Positions 1-8,556 of a stretch of DNA of 64,000 bases are shown here, piece after piece. The DNA lies in NCBI RefSeq assembly GCF_002873455.1, contig NZ_MCUN01000001.1, positions 62,001-126,000 on the forward strand, given 5' to 3'. Every line of letters starts with the position of its first letter. Position 1 is the first letter of the stretch. This DNA is from Vibrio splendidus. Its GTDB lineage: Bacteria; Pseudomonadota; Gammaproteobacteria; Enterobacterales; Vibrionaceae. The notes below the pieces were generated by a model. The model did no database searches. It was not told the DNA's origin and saw only the letters and a list, made by a program, of their open reading frames with translations. The position numbers and the translations under genes are program-made.

Positions 1-165
1 CGAGTCAGAAAAACGGGCACATTGTAAATAGGTCGCTTGAAGTGCTTCCGTGTCTTTATCACAGAGGATGACGGTGGCTCCAAGGTTAACAAAGTGGTTC
101 GCAATTGTCCCTCCGAGGCGCGAACCTGCAGATGTCACCAATATGATTGAGCTTTTTATTTCCAT
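1..165 (-). CDS. Short-chain dehydrogenase/reductase family protein, N-terminal fragment
   Basis: Only the first 55 codons are in the window; the gene runs off the left edge. The start is the ATG at 163-165 on the minus strand. The N-terminus reads MEIKSSIILVTSAGSRLGG, then an acidic strand end (VILCDKD). This is the Rossmann nucleotide-binding pattern of SDR enzymes: a hydrophobic first strand, a glycine-containing turn (TSAGSRLGG in place of the usual TGxxxGxG), and an acidic residue after the second strand. The substrate cannot be told from this piece. No close minus-strand gene precedes it, so it probably has its own promoter in the gap to 431. The family call is fairly safe; nothing more specific is supported. 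Confidence 0.6.
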   Translation of the reverse strand, partial: MEIKSSIILVTSAGSRLGGTIANHFVNLGATVILCDKDTEALQATYLQCARFSDS

Positions 166-431
166 CCCAACACCTAAATAAATCGTCCATGAAGGATAAG
201 GATGGGTTAAATTTCATACAATGGGTGTGAAGAGGTTCAAACTAAGGCGTGCTAATAGATAAGTTTTTATGAACTTAGTGGCAGCTCACATTTCGCAGTA
301 ACTTCAAGTAGTAATCGGTAACTCGTAATTCATGTTCACCCAAGGCTGGTGGTTCATATTACTCATGTGAATACTTAAGAGGCGTGATCTAATTAAGAAT
401 ATAGGGGAAAACGAGGAAAGGTAGATGACAG

Positions 432-935
432 CTATACTTGAGCTTGTATTTGATACTGACGCTGGGCAGTTGATAGTTCATTGTAGAGCGTAGCAAGTGG
501 CAAATCAGGTAACTGCTTGTTTGCCAATTTACGTCGATCATGACCTGAAAGGTTTTGGTAAACCTCTTCGGGTAAATCAGCTGTATCTTCAGGCATGAAT
601 GCAAGTGCTTCAGGTTTCAAGTAATGGCTGAGTTTTGCACTGGCAAGGCTAGCTTGATGAAAATGATTAGATTGCTGAGCTGAAATCTCATACGAAGATT
701 GGTTCGAACGCAGCTGCTGCGGTTCTGCAACGCCGAAGTGTTTACGCAGGCGATCTTCAGTTGTCTCTGTGACTTCAATGGTGTCAATCGGCGTGCAATC
801 ACGAACGTCATTAGAAAACATAGATAACAGCAACGCGAAATCTGCACGGCGACCTTGCTCAACCGCTTGGCTGATCCCGATGCCGAACTTCAGTTCGTTG
901 ATGATTCCTGCTTTGTCTAAAGTATGTATTTGCAT
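432..935 (-). CDS. Uncharacterised protein, VC2046-like family
   Basis: A 167-residue soluble protein beginning MQIHTLDKAGIINELKFG. I chose the ATG at 935 because GAGG lies four bases upstream; an in-frame ATG at 968 lacks a Shine-Dalgarno sequence. There is no signal peptide or membrane segment. The N-terminal 55 residues look helical and well packed, the middle is rich in Gln, Ser and His, and the C-terminal half has acidic PEDTADLPEE followed by a basic patch. From memory, V. cholerae has a homologous gene (VC2046) beside sodB, and the family also occurs in Shewanella; the function is unknown. The neighbour sodB is co-oriented but lies 263 bases away behind its own terminator, so they are probably not one operon. 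Confidence 0.6.
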   Translation of the reverse strand: MQIHTLDKAGIINELKFGIGISQAVEQGRRADFALLLSMFSNDVRDCTPIDTIEVTETTEDRLRKHFGVAEPQQLRSNQSSYEISAQQSNHFHQASLASAKLSHYLKPEALAFMPEDTADLPEEVYQNLSGHDRRKLANKQLPDLPLATLYNELSTAQRQYQIQAQV

Positions 936-1128
936 GCTGCCTCTCATTGGATACACCTTTAACGGCATGGAGTCGGCAAACTTTAGTGTTTAATTACAGG
1001 CAAATAGAGAATTTATGCAGGGCGGGGAAGAGTGCTAGGAGTTGGTCGAGAAGTAAGTTCTCTTGGCTGATCGGTTAACTGGCTATTAGGCTAAGAAAGG
1101 TCTAGATTTTGTGGAATACGACAGATAC

Positions 1129-1157
1129 AAAAAAGCTCACGCCGAGGCATGAGCTTT
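1129..1157 (-). terminator. Terminator of sodB
   Basis: A 12-bp stem (AAAGCTCAcGCC with GGCaTGAGCTTT, one mismatch) lies just past the sodB stop and is followed on the minus strand by a run of six T. Confidence 0.75.
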
Positions 1158-1198
1158 CAATAGATAACTCGCTATAAATAGCGCAGCGTAAGTAATAA

Positions 1199-1783
1199 TT
1201 ACTTAGCTAGGTTCTCTTCTACGAAAGACCAGTTTACTAGGTTCCAGAATGCAGCCATGTAGTCAGGGCGAACATTGCGGAAATCGATGTAGTAAGCGTG
1301 CTCCCATAGGTCAACAGTTAGAAGTGGAGTAACACCTTCTTCTGTTAGAGGAGTAGCAGCGTTAGAAGTGTTAACGATGTCTAGAGAACCGTCAGCTTTC
1401 TTAACTAACCAAGTCCAAGAAGAACCGAAGTTGTTGATTGCTGAATCAGTGAATTTCGCTTTGAATTCTTCGAAAGAACCGAATGCAGCGTTGATCGCTT
1501 CTGCAACAGCGCCAGTTGGTTCGCCGCCTGCTTTAGGAGCAAGACAGTGCCAGTAGAACGTGTGGTTCCAGATTTGAGCAGCGTTATTGAAAACACCACC
1601 AGTAGAAGTCTTAACGATCTCTTCTAGTGTTTTGCCTTCAAACTCAGTACCTGGGATAAGACCGTTTAGCTTAACAACGTAAGTGTTGTGGTGCTTACCG
1701 TGGTGGAAATCTAGCGTTTCTGCTGAGATGTGTGGTTCTAGTGCGTCTTTCGCGTAAGGAAGAGCCGGTAGTTCAAATGCCAT
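1199..1783 (-). CDS. sodB: Superoxide dismutase, iron type
   Basis: Cytoplasmic Fe-superoxide dismutase that converts superoxide to hydrogen peroxide and oxygen. The 194 residues match the usual length (about 192-194). Metal ligands are visible: His27 in [11 protein letters not shown], the His of [10 protein letters not shown], and the Asp and His of [10 protein letters not shown] near the C-terminus. The WNHTFYWHC and GSSWTWL segments are typical of the Fe enzyme. The start is supported by GGAG seven bases upstream. A perfect 18-bp palindrome lies in the 5' leader at 1805-1822. In enterics and V. cholerae sodB is repressed through the RyhB small RNA when iron is short; RyhB is not in this window, so that control is inferred. 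Confidence 0.97.
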   Translation of the reverse strand: MAFELPALPYAKDALEPHISAETLDFHHGKHHNTYVVKLNGLIPGTEFEGKTLEEIVKTSTGGVFNNAAQIWNHTFYWHCLAPKAGGEPTGAVAEAINAAFGSFEEFKAKFTDSAINNFGSSWTWLVKKADGSLDIVNTSNAATPLTEEGVTPLLTVDLWEHAYYIDFRNVRPDYMAAFWNLVNWSFVEENLAK

Positions 1784-1804
1784 TGCTCAATTCTCCATTG
1801 ATAT

Positions 1805-1822
1805 GAAAGAGTTAACTCTTTC
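1805..1822. promoter_or_regulatory. 18-bp perfect palindrome in the sodB leader
   Basis: GAAAGAGTTAACTCTTTC lies 22-39 bases before the sodB start codon. It could be an operator for a dimeric repressor or part of a leader hairpin. I do not recognise it as a known site. Confidence 0.35.
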
Positions 1823-2052
1823 GATTGCTTCCAGTGATATTATTATTCATGGTTCGCTATGAGGCCAACCACGGTCAATTTGCTGACTTGCGATATAGTT
1901 TAGCAAGTTTTTACTTTATTAAAAGCTTATTTCATCACTTTTATGTGAATTGTTAGCTTAGCTCGTAAACCGCTTTTTTTATATGGTTTTTATTCTTTTG
2001 GTTTGGGGTAGAATAAAGGCAATAAAAGCCGTAATCCATTAACGAGGAAGCA

Positions 2053-2391
2053 ATGGAAACTATCGATAAAATCAAACAGCAAATTGAAGAAAACACCATT
2101 CTACTTTACATGAAAGGTTCTCCTAAGCTGCCAAGCTGTGGTTTTTCTTCTCAAGCATCTCAAGCACTAATGGCGTGTGGCGAAAAATTTGCTTACGTAG
2201 ATATCCTACAAAACCCTGACATTCGTGCAGAGCTTCCAGCTTACGCACAATGGCCAACGTTCCCACAACTTTGGGTTGACGGTGAGCTGATCGGTGGTTG
2301 TGACATCATTCTTGAGATGTTCCAAAAAGGTGAGCTTCAGCCAATCGTTAAAGAAGCAGCTGCTAAAGTAGCTGGCGACGACGCTGAGTAA
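2053..2391 (+). CDS. grxD: Monothiol glutaredoxin, Grx4 family
   Basis: Monothiol glutaredoxin of the Grx4/GrxD family, which carries glutathione-ligated [2Fe-2S] clusters and works with BolA-type partners in iron-sulfur delivery and iron sensing. The 112 residues match the family. The active-site CGFS motif is at residues 29-32, after KGSPKLPS. WPTFPQLWVDGELIGGCDI holds the cis-proline and glutathione-binding loop. The start follows GAGGAAG at good spacing. It stands alone, with its own terminator, between sodB (opposite strand) and a DsbA-family gene; the sodB-grxD neighbourhood is conserved in vibrios. Confidence 0.96.
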   Translation: METIDKIKQQIEENTILLYMKGSPKLPSCGFSSQASQALMACGEKFAYVDILQNPDIRAELPAYAQWPTFPQLWVDGELIGGCDIILEMFQKGELQPIVKEAAAKVAGDDAE

Positions 2392-2422
2392 GCTTTAAGC
2401 CTTTGCGCTTAAATATTGAATG

Positions 2423-2451
2423 GAAGGGGCCCTTAATGAGGCTCCTTTTTT
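2423..2451 (+). terminator. Terminator of grxD
   Basis: Stem AAGGGGCC with GGCTCCTT (one G-T pair) followed by six T. Confidence 0.6.
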
Positions 2452-2488
2452 GTTTGAATAGTTCGAAAGACTCGATAAGGAATGAATA

Positions 2489-3118
2489 ATGGATGTAAAA
2501 CTTCATTATGTGCATGACCCAATGTGCAGTTGGTGCTGGGGCTATAAGCCAACATTAGAACTTTTAAAACAGCAGCTACCTGCGAGTATTGAGTTTAATT
2601 ACGTAGTGGGCGGTTTGGCTCCTGATTCTGATGAGCCAATGTCAGAAGATATGAAGGGCAAGCTGCAAGCTATCTGGAAGCAGATCGAAGCGAAGTTGGG
2701 CACTGAGTTCAACCACGAATTCTGGACAGAGTGTCAACCTGTTCGCAGCACTTACCCGGCATGTCGCGCCGTGATCGCGGCGGGCTTTCAAGACCACTAC
2801 GAAGCGATGCTTGAAGCCATTCAACACGCTTACTACCTTCGTGCGATGTTGCCACACAGCCAAGAAACGCATTTGCAGTTAGCTGAAGAGCTAGGGATGA
2901 ATGTACAACAGTTTGAAAATGATCTTTCTAGTAAGTTATTGGAAAGCGAATTAGATGACCAGTTAGGCTTTAAAGAAGCGATCGGTGTGCATTCTTACCC
3001 GACGTTAATGCTTGAAGTAAATGGTATTTTTACGGCAGTAGAATTGGATTACCATTCAACGGAAGCGACGCTTAAGTCTATTCGTGAAGTGCTTGTGAAT
3101 AACGCTCCCGCAGCATAA
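2489..3118 (+). CDS. DsbA-family thioredoxin-fold protein (FrnE-like)
   Basis: A 209-residue protein with a thioredoxin fold interrupted by a helical insert, as in the DsbA/FrnE family. The redox pair CSWC is at residues 13-16 directly after the first strand (VHDPMCSWCWGY), and the cis-proline loop is VHSYPTLMLEV near the C-terminus. There is no signal peptide, so it is probably a cytoplasmic thiol-disulfide oxidoreductase or isomerase, unlike periplasmic DsbA. The natural substrate is unknown. It lies 97 bases after grxD, past a terminator, and has its own strong terminator, so it is probably monocistronic. Confidence 0.85.
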   Translation: MDVKLHYVHDPMCSWCWGYKPTLELLKQQLPASIEFNYVVGGLAPDSDEPMSEDMKGKLQAIWKQIEAKLGTEFNHEFWTECQPVRSTYPACRAVIAAGFQDHYEAMLEAIQHAYYLRAMLPHSQETHLQLAEELGMNVQQFENDLSSKLLESELDDQLGFKEAIGVHSYPTLMLEVNGIFTAVELDYHSTEATLKSIREVLVNNAPAA

Positions 3119-3156
3119 CTCAGCGAGAGCTGTCTGTATTAACACAAATTATGTCT

Positions 3157-3189
3157 AAGGCTTACTCATAAGAGTAAGCCTTTTCTTTT
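3157..3189 (+). terminator. Terminator of the DsbA-family gene
   Basis: Perfect 11-bp stem (AAGGCTTACTC with GAGTAAGCCTT) followed by TTTTCTTTT. Confidence 0.85.
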
Positions 3190-3242
3190 GTCTGATGTAA
3201 TTGATTCATTTGAGAGGGTAAGAAAGGGGGAGTGAATTCTAG

Positions 3243-3272
3243 GAAAAAAAAAGACCGCACGAGGCGGTCTTT
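3243..3272 (-). terminator. Terminator of the Na+/H+ antiporter-family gene
   Basis: Stem AAAGACCGC with GCGGTCTTT, loop ACGAG, followed on the minus strand by a long T run. Confidence 0.85.
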
Positions 3273-3301
3273 ATAATGTCTTTCTTAGCTAAAGAACCTA
3301 A

Positions 3302-4627
3302 TTACAGAACCATAGCTGCGATCCAACCGAATACGATCAGTGGAATGTTGTAGTGTAAGAAAGTAGGAACTACGGTTTCCCATACGTGCTCGTGTTGACC
3401 ATCAGCATTAAGACCAGACGTTGGGCCTAATGTTGAGTCAGAAGCAGGAGAACCCGCGTCACCTAGCGCCGCTGCGGTACCCACTAGTGCGATTGTTGCC
3501 ATTGGTGAGAAACCAAATGCTGCCGCTAGAGGAACGTAGATAGTCGCAAGGATTGGAATCGTCGAGAACGAAGAACCAATACCCATTGTTACCAACAGAC
3601 CAACGATTAGCATAAGCAGAGCCGCTAGAGGTTTATTGTCGCCGATGCTTGTTGAAAGTGCTTCAACTAGAGACTCAACGCCACCCGTTTGCTTCATTAC
3701 TGCTGCAAAACCTGCTGCTGCAATCATGATGAAGCCGATCATTGCCATCATGTGAACGCCCTTCGTGAAGACATCGTGTGTCTCTTTCCAAGCAATCACA
3801 CCACCGAAGGTAAATACCATGAAGCCAGCGAGTGCACCGATGATCATCGAGCCCGTCGATAGTTGAACCGTAAGTGCTGCAACAATACCAACACCAGCTA
3901 CTAGGATGTGCTTCTTGTTGATTTCTTTGAGTTCTGTAGAAACAACAGTATGTGACGTTTCTTTGTATTGGCGCGGTTTACGATAAGTAAAGAACACCGC
4001 CGTAAGAAGGCCGAAGATCATACCTGCTGCAGGTAATAACATCGCCATTGGTACTTGGCTTGCTACAACATTTTCAAGACCGTTGTCATGAAGATTTTTA
4101 AGCAGGATGTTGTTTAAGAAGATACCGCCAAAACCGATCGGTAATACCATGTAAGGGGTAATCAAACCAAAAGTTAGTACACACGCAACTAGACGGCGGT
4201 CTAGGTTCATTTTTGCGAATACGCCAAGTAGAGGTGGGATTAAGATTGGGATGAAGGCGATATGTACAGGAATCACGTTTTGTGAAGACATGGTCACTAA
4301 GATCAAAGACGCTAGAATGCCGTATTTAAGACCATTTGATGCCGCACTGTTCTCTTTGCCATGAATACGCTTAATAACGCTTTGAGCAAGTAGGTCTGTG
4401 ATACCAGAACGAGAGATAGCAACAGCAAAGGTACCAAGCATAGCGTAGCTAAGAGCGATAGTTGCACCGCCACCTAATCCACTTTCGAAAGCCGCTACTG
4501 CGTCGTTCACACTCATACCAGAGGCTACGCCACCGATAATTGCACTGAACGTGAGAGCCACGACAACGTTTACGCGCATCAATGCTAAAACAAGCATGAT
4601 GCAAACTGAAATTACAACAGGATTCAT
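3302..4627 (-). CDS. Na+/H+ antiporter family membrane protein (YuiF-like)
   Basis: A 441-residue integral membrane protein with about a dozen hydrophobic segments spread along its length. The sequence matches the ion-transporter-superfamily proteins annotated as Na+/H+ antiporter family, related to Bacillus YuiF. The conserved pore-like segments are [31 protein letters not shown] and [23 protein letters not shown]; the last, near residue 390-410, is a family hallmark. Some members have been reported as amino-acid (histidine) transporters, so the substrate is open. It is monocistronic: rnt begins 64 bases upstream on the same strand, and the gene ends in its own terminator. Confidence 0.8.
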   Translation of the reverse strand: MNPVVISVCIMLVLALMRVNVVVALTFSAIIGGVASGMSVNDAVAAFESGLGGGATIALSYAMLGTFAVAISRSGITDLLAQSVIKRIHGKENSAASNGLKYGILASLILVTMSSQNVIPVHIAFIPILIPPLLGVFAKMNLDRRLVACVLTFGLITPYMVLPIGFGGIFLNNILLKNLHDNGLENVVASQVPMAMLLPAAGMIFGLLTAVFFTYRKPRQYKETSHTVVSTELKEINKKHILVAGVGIVAALTVQLSTGSMIIGALAGFMVFTFGGVIAWKETHDVFTKGVHMMAMIGFIMIAAAGFAAVMKQTGGVESLVEALSTSIGDNKPLAALLMLIVGLLVTMGIGSSFSTIPILATIYVPLAAAFGFSPMATIALVGTAAALGDAGSPASDSTLGPTSGLNADGQHEHVWETVVPTFLHYNIPLIVFGWIAAMVL

Positions 4628-4691
4628 ATTATTCTCGAGATGTTGTGTTTTTATGAAGGCAATACGAGTGTACGTTTACCGACTCTATTTT

Positions 4692-5336
4692 TTATTCTTC
4701 GTCAACAAGAGGCCAACCACCAAGGGCTTTCCATTTGTTTACTATGCCGCAAAATAACTCTGTGGTTTTTTGCGTATCATACAAAGCAGAGTGTGCTTCT
4801 TTGTTGTCAAATTCCATCCCAGCAGTGCGGCAAGCTTTAGCCAAAACGGTTTGACCGTAGGCAAGACCACTAAGAGCTGCAGTGTCAAAAGTTGCAAACG
4901 GATGGAAAGGGACGCGTTTAAGCTTACAGCGCTCACTTGCTGCATTTACGAAGTTCAAATCGAATGTAGCGTTGTGAGCAACCATGATTGCGCGACTGCA
5001 ATCTGAAGCTTTTTGTTCTTTTCTCACTAGCTTGTAGATTTCTTTAAGGGCTTCTTGTTCTGACACAGCACCACGTAATGGGCTAAATGGGTCTTTAATT
5101 CCGTTAAAGTCTAATGCTGCCTGCTCTATATTTGCGCCTTCAAAAGGCTCAATGTGAAAATGAAGCGTTGATGCAGGGTGCAGATCTCCGTTCTCATCCA
5201 TTTGTAATGTAATGGCACAGATCTCTAATAATGCATCGGTTTCAGCGTTAAACCCTGCGGTTTCCACGTCGATGACCACTGGAAAATAGCCACGAAAGCG
5301 TTTTTTTAGGGTCAGAGCTTCGTTTTCTACAGTCAT
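4692..5336 (-). CDS. rnt: Ribonuclease T
   Basis: 3'-to-5' exoribonuclease of the DEDDh family that trims the 3' ends of tRNA, 5S and 23S rRNA and turns over the CCA end of tRNA. I chose the ATG at 5336, giving 214 residues as in other RNase T proteins; a longer in-frame start at 5417 would add a hydrophobic 27-residue stretch foreign to the family. Catalytic residues are visible: Asp23 and Glu25 ([10 protein letters not shown]), the Asp in [11 protein letters not shown], and His and Asp in [12 protein letters not shown]. It is divergent from motY, an arrangement known in vibrios. Confidence 0.95.
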   Translation of the reverse strand: MTVENEALTLKKRFRGYFPVVIDVETAGFNAETDALLEICAITLQMDENGDLHPASTLHFHIEPFEGANIEQAALDFNGIKDPFSPLRGAVSEQEALKEIYKLVRKEQKASDCSRAIMVAHNATFDLNFVNAASERCKLKRVPFHPFATFDTAALSGLAYGQTVLAKACRTAGMEFDNKEAHSALYDTQKTTELFCGIVNKWKALGGWPLVDEE

Positions 5337-5455
5337 GTTAGCCCAAATAAGTGTGATTAAGGCTGCATTATTGCAGATAATAGCGGTGATAAAAACTAGG
5401 AAAGGGCAATAAATCAAAAATTAGCCACCCCATCCCGGCTTGATAATTGCATATT

Positions 5456-5481
5456 TAAACGTGAGAGAAAAATGCGGCAAT
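5456..5481 (+). promoter_or_regulatory. Candidate flagellar sigma-28 promoter for motY
   Basis: TAAA, a 14-base spacer, then GCGGCAAT, 44 bases before the motY start. This resembles the sigma-28 consensus (TAAA, 15 bases, GCCGATAA) with two or three mismatches. Late flagellar genes in vibrios commonly use sigma-28. The match is suggestive only. Confidence 0.35.
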
Positions 5482-5524
5482 TGGCTGCATTGTTAAACGA
5501 ATTGCTTAAGAGATACTCCACTTT

Positions 5525-6406
5525 ATGAAGAAACAACTCATAACAGGTTCAATGCTATTTTCGCTACTTATGTCGCCATCGGTTTTGGCGCAAGAAAAGC
5601 GTTATGGAGCATCTCCTCAACAGTCGACATGGGAGATGGTGGCTAACACGCCACTAGAATGCCGCTTGGTTCACCCTATCCCAAATTTTGGTGATGCTGA
5701 GTTTTCATCTCGTGCGAGTAAAAAAATCATTTTGGACTTTGAGCTTAAAATGCGTCGGCCAATGGGTGCTACGCGTAATGTCAGCTTGATTTCTATGCCG
5801 CCACCTTGGCGTCCAGGTGAAAGTGCCGATCGCATGACGACAATTAAATTCTTCCAACAATTTGATGGTTATGTCGGTGGTCAAACGGCTTGGGGGATCT
5901 TGAGTGAGTTGGAAAAAGGCCGCTACCCGACATTCAGTTACCAAGAGTGGCAGAGCCGAGATCAGCGAATCGAAGTGTCGTTGTCATCGGTGCTATTTCA
6001 AGAAAAATACAATGTGTTTAGCGACTGTATTGCTAACTTGTTGCCTTACAGCTTTGAAGATATCTCTTTTACTATCTTGCACTACGATCGTAACAGTGAT
6101 CAGCTGAACAAGTCGTCTCGTAAAAGGCTGAGCCAGATTGCTGATTATGTTCGCTATAACCAAGATATCGACCTTGTGTTGGTGGCAACGTACACCGATT
6201 CTGTAGACAGCAAAGGTATTAGTCAGAACCTTTCAGAGCGCAGAGCGGAATCGTTAAGAGAGTACTTTAAATCTTTAGGCTTGCCAGAAGACCGCATTCA
6301 AGTACAAGGTTACGGTAAACGTCGTCCTATTGCAGACAACAACTCTCCAATTGGTAAAGACAAGAACCGACGCGTTGTGATCTCTTTAGGTCGTACTCAG
6401 GTTTAA
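5525..6406 (+). CDS. motY: Sodium-type flagellar motor protein MotY
   Basis: Periplasmic T-ring protein of the Na+-driven polar flagellar motor, which with MotX anchors the PomA-PomB stator around the basal body. The 293 residues equal the length of Vibrio MotY. A signal peptide (residues 1-22, ending in VLA before QEKRYG) is followed by a MotY-specific N-terminal beta domain to about residue 155. The C-terminal OmpA-like peptidoglycan-binding domain contains [20 protein letters not shown] and GKRRPIADN...NRRVVISL. Divergence from rnt is the known Vibrio arrangement. It is a single-gene unit with a clear terminator. Confidence 0.95.
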   Translation: MKKQLITGSMLFSLLMSPSVLAQEKRYGASPQQSTWEMVANTPLECRLVHPIPNFGDAEFSSRASKKIILDFELKMRRPMGATRNVSLISMPPPWRPGESADRMTTIKFFQQFDGYVGGQTAWGILSELEKGRYPTFSYQEWQSRDQRIEVSLSSVLFQEKYNVFSDCIANLLPYSFEDISFTILHYDRNSDQLNKSSRKRLSQIADYVRYNQDIDLVLVATYTDSVDSKGISQNLSERRAESLREYFKSLGLPEDRIQVQGYGKRRPIADNNSPIGKDKNRRVVISLGRTQV

Positions 6407-6432
6407 GTTGAATAGCTTGTCTAGATAAAGAT

Positions 6433-6463
6433 AAAAATGCCCATCTGTGTGATGGGCATTTTT
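6433..6463 (+). terminator. Terminator of motY
   Basis: Perfect stem AAAAATGCCCATC with GATGGGCATTTTT, loop TGTGT. Confidence 0.88.
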
Positions 6464-6513
6464 GTTTAAATAATATGTCGATTTGGATCTGATGTGGTTA
6501 TTTGAGGCAACCA

Positions 6514-6948
6514 TTAATTCAAGCGGAACCGAGCAATCATTTCACAGTTAGTTGCGGTATCAATTTTTTCCACCATAGAGGCAATTTTAGGGTTGGGATG
6601 GCGTTTCATGAAATCGATAAGCGCTTTCTTACAGCAACCAATAGAATCTATAAAGCTAGAACATTGCGTATTCGGGCACTGCGGAATCAATGTCAGCACT
6701 TTTTCTGAAGCAAGTTGTAGGTACTTGAGTTCGTAGTCTGTATCACCAGCCCATCGCCAAAATTGAGCGAGATTGTGGCAAGAAATCACCGAGATCAATA
6801 GGCGTTCGTCAGCCTGAATATCGGTACGTTCAGTAATTTCTTCGCTTAAGTTTAACGCTTGCTGATAGTGAAGAATACTTCGTACAGGATCGTCGAGCTG
6901 CAATGCAGTATCGGCAAGTAACGTGTGTTTTTCCCATTCGCTAATCAT
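6514..6948 (-). CDS. Small helical protein, DUF2753-like, behind a Fur box
   Basis: A 144-residue cytoplasmic protein that I believe belongs to the Vibrio family DUF2753 (from memory, not searched); its function is unknown. It looks all-helical with a TPR-like pattern: LLADTALQLDDPVRSILHYQQALNLSEE and LAQFWRWAGDTDYELKYLQLASEKVL. The middle has cysteines (CPNTQCSS and GCCKKA), which might bind metal or form disulfides. The promoter region holds a near-consensus Fur box at 6981-6999, 33 bases upstream of the start, so iron repression is likely. It faces motY convergently and stands alone. Confidence 0.65.
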   Translation of the reverse strand: MISEWEKHTLLADTALQLDDPVRSILHYQQALNLSEEITERTDIQADERLLISVISCHNLAQFWRWAGDTDYELKYLQLASEKVLTLIPQCPNTQCSSFIDSIGCCKKALIDFMKRHPNPKIASMVEKIDTATNCEMIARFRLN

Positions 6949-6980
6949 TGTGTTACCTCACTAATCAATAGGTGGTTAAT

Positions 6981-6999
6981 TTAAATGATAATCATTATC
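6981..6999. promoter_or_regulatory. Fur box upstream of the DUF2753-like gene
   Basis: TTAAATGATAATCATTATC matches 16 of the 19 consensus Fur-box positions (GATAATGATAATCATTATC). Its core, ATGATAAT-C-ATTATCAT, is a perfect 17-base palindrome. The site lies in the promoter position of the minus-strand gene that starts at 6948. Confidence 0.8.
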
Positions 7000-7070
7000 A
7001 TGTAAAGTTTCATTGGCGAGATTGTTAATAATAATTGGCGAAGAGTATTGGTCATAAGTGGAAACATAAA

Positions 7071-7102
7071 AAAGAAGCGAGCATAGTGCTCGCTTCTTTT
7101 TT
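7071..7102 (-). terminator. Terminator of gloA
   Basis: AAAGAAGCGAGCA, loop TAG, TGCTCGCTTCTTT: a perfect 13-bp stem flanked by A and T runs, so it could act in both directions. On the minus strand it ends gloA. Confidence 0.85.
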
Positions 7103-7144
7103 TATTGTGCTATTAAGCTAAATATTGCAGAGGTTAATGAAGGG

Positions 7145-7561
7145 TTATCCTTCTAGACCTGCGCTTGCTTGTTTGTTCTGAATAAGCTCAATCATGTAAC
7201 CATCAGGGTCTTTTACGAATGCGATATGAGTTGAACCACCTTTAACAGGGCCAGCTTCACGCGTCACATTACCGCCTGCCGCTTTAATCGCATCACACGT
7301 TGTGTAGATGTCATCAACACCGATAGCAACGTGACCAAAAGCTGAGCCAAGGTCATATTCAGTCGTACCCCAGTTGTACGTTAGCTCAATCACAGCACCT
7401 TGAGATTCGTCACCAAAGCCAACGAAAGCCAGTGTGTATTCGTACTCTTTGTTTTCGTTCTTACGTAATAGCTGCATGCCCATTACGTTTGTGTAGAATT
7501 CGATAGACTTATCTAGATCACCCACGCGCAGCATGGTGTGTAAAATACGACCGTTTGACAT
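7145..7561 (-). CDS. gloA: Lactoylglutathione lyase (glyoxalase I)
   Basis: Glyoxalase I isomerises the hemithioacetal of methylglyoxal and glutathione to S-lactoylglutathione, in the cytoplasm. The 138 residues match bacterial GloA. Two beta-alpha-beta-beta-beta modules are visible. The Ni2+ ligands are expected at His in [18 protein letters not shown] (residue 8), the Glu of VIELTYNWG, His of [11 protein letters not shown], and Glu of GYMIELIQ. An octanucleotide tandem repeat lies 73-120 bases upstream, between nth and this gene, and may fall in its promoter or leader. Confidence 0.95.
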   Translation of the reverse strand: MSNGRILHTMLRVGDLDKSIEFYTNVMGMQLLRKNENKEYEYTLAFVGFGDESQGAVIELTYNWGTTEYDLGSAFGHVAIGVDDIYTTCDAIKAAGGNVTREAGPVKGGSTHIAFVKDPDGYMIELIQNKQASAGLEG

Positions 7562-7633
7562 GATTTGCTCCTAGCTTTAACTATGTATACGTTTTGTAAT
7601 TCGTTTTATGCCGCTAAAAAAGTACGGCATTGT

Positions 7634-7689
7634 TTAGCTTCTTAGCTTCTTAGCTTCTTAGCTTCTTAGCTTCTTAGCTTCTTAGCTCT
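7634..7689. repeat. Octanucleotide tandem repeat, TTAGCTTC x6 plus a partial copy
   Basis: Six perfect head-to-tail copies of TTAGCTTC (7634-7681) are followed by a degenerate seventh copy. It lies 73 bases upstream of the gloA start and 26 bases past the nth stop. Each unit contains AGCT and, in frame, a TAG stop. Slippage could change the copy number. Confidence 0.9.
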
Positions 7690-7714
7690 TTAGTCCTTAG
7701 CTTAGACTGAGAGC

Positions 7715-8350
7715 TTAGACGTCTGTTTTTTCCTTGAACTCACATAGGTCTTCAATGATACAACTGCCACAGCGTGGTTTACGTGCGACACAGGTGTAAC
7801 GTCCATGAAGAATGAGCCAATGGTGAACGTCTAGTTTGAATTCTTTTGGGATGACTTTTAATAGCTTTTGTTCGACATCGTCGACCGTTTTTCCCATCGC
7901 TAACTTAGTGCGATTTGATACACGGTAGATGTGAGTATCAACGGCAATGGTTGGCCAACCGAATGCAGTATTTAACACTACGTTGGCTGTTTTACGGCCA
8001 ACGCCTGGAAGGGCTTCTAATGCAGCGCGATCTTCAGGTACTTCACCATTGTGTAGGTCAAGCAGCATACGACACGTTTTGATGGTGTTTTCTGCTTTTG
8101 AGTTAAATAGGCCGATGGTCTTGATGTACTCTTTTAGGCCATCGACACCTAGGTCGAAAATAGCCTGTGGTGTATTAGCAACTGGATAAAGCTTATCAGT
8201 GGCTTTGTTGACGCTGACATCGGTTGCCTGCGCAGATAAGAGCACGGCGATCAGCAACTCGAAAGGGCTGTTCCAGTTAAGCTCAGTTTCTGGCTTTGGA
8301 TTGTTTTCTCTTAAACGCTCAAGTATTTCTACTCGTTTTACATTGTTCAT
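7715..8350 (-). CDS. nth: Endonuclease III
   Basis: DNA glycosylase and AP lyase that removes oxidised pyrimidines in base-excision repair. The 211 residues match the E. coli enzyme. The helix-hairpin-helix LPGVGRKTANVVL holds the catalytic Lys120 and is followed by the catalytic Asp in TIAVDTHIYRVSNR. The C-terminal [4Fe-4S] site is C-X6-C-X2-C-X5-C in CVARKPRCGSCIIEDLC. It follows rsxE on the same strand, as in E. coli, but here 206 bases separate them and include a hairpin, so it may also have its own promoter. Confidence 0.96.
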   Translation of the reverse strand: MNNVKRVEILERLRENNPKPETELNWNSPFELLIAVLLSAQATDVSVNKATDKLYPVANTPQAIFDLGVDGLKEYIKTIGLFNSKAENTIKTCRMLLDLHNGEVPEDRAALEALPGVGRKTANVVLNTAFGWPTIAVDTHIYRVSNRTKLAMGKTVDDVEQKLLKVIPKEFKLDVHHWLILHGRYTCVARKPRCGSCIIEDLCEFKEKTDV

Positions 8351-8507
8351 AGCGACATTACTTTCAAATAGTTAGGGCTTGAGTTCCGGCGAAGTTCTTT
8401 CAAACTTACTCGTTTTAAAATAACAAGTTCCGCAATGGTTCAGGCTTTATCATCGGTTACGCGCTCTAATGAGCGTCATTATTATGTGTACTTGGTTAAT
8501 CTATTTA

Positions 8508-8536
8508 CCTGCTGAGTGGTTGAGTTACTCAGCAGG
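8508..8536 (-). other. Hairpin between rsxE and nth
   Basis: Perfect 10-bp stem (CCTGCTGAGT with ACTCAGCAGG) with a nine-base loop. It has no T run, so it is not a typical terminator; it may be a processing or stability element or a weak attenuator. Confidence 0.45.
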
Positions 8537-8556
8537 GTTTAAGCTACTGTAACTTA

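Noticed and set aside
4692..5417. Longer RNase T with a hydrophobic N-terminal extension
   Set aside because: The extra 27 residues would look like a signal anchor, but RNase T is cytoplasmic and the ATG at 5336 gives the exact family length and N-terminus.
7634..7689. The octamer array considered as a CRISPR array
   Set aside because: Units are contiguous with no spacers and far too short.
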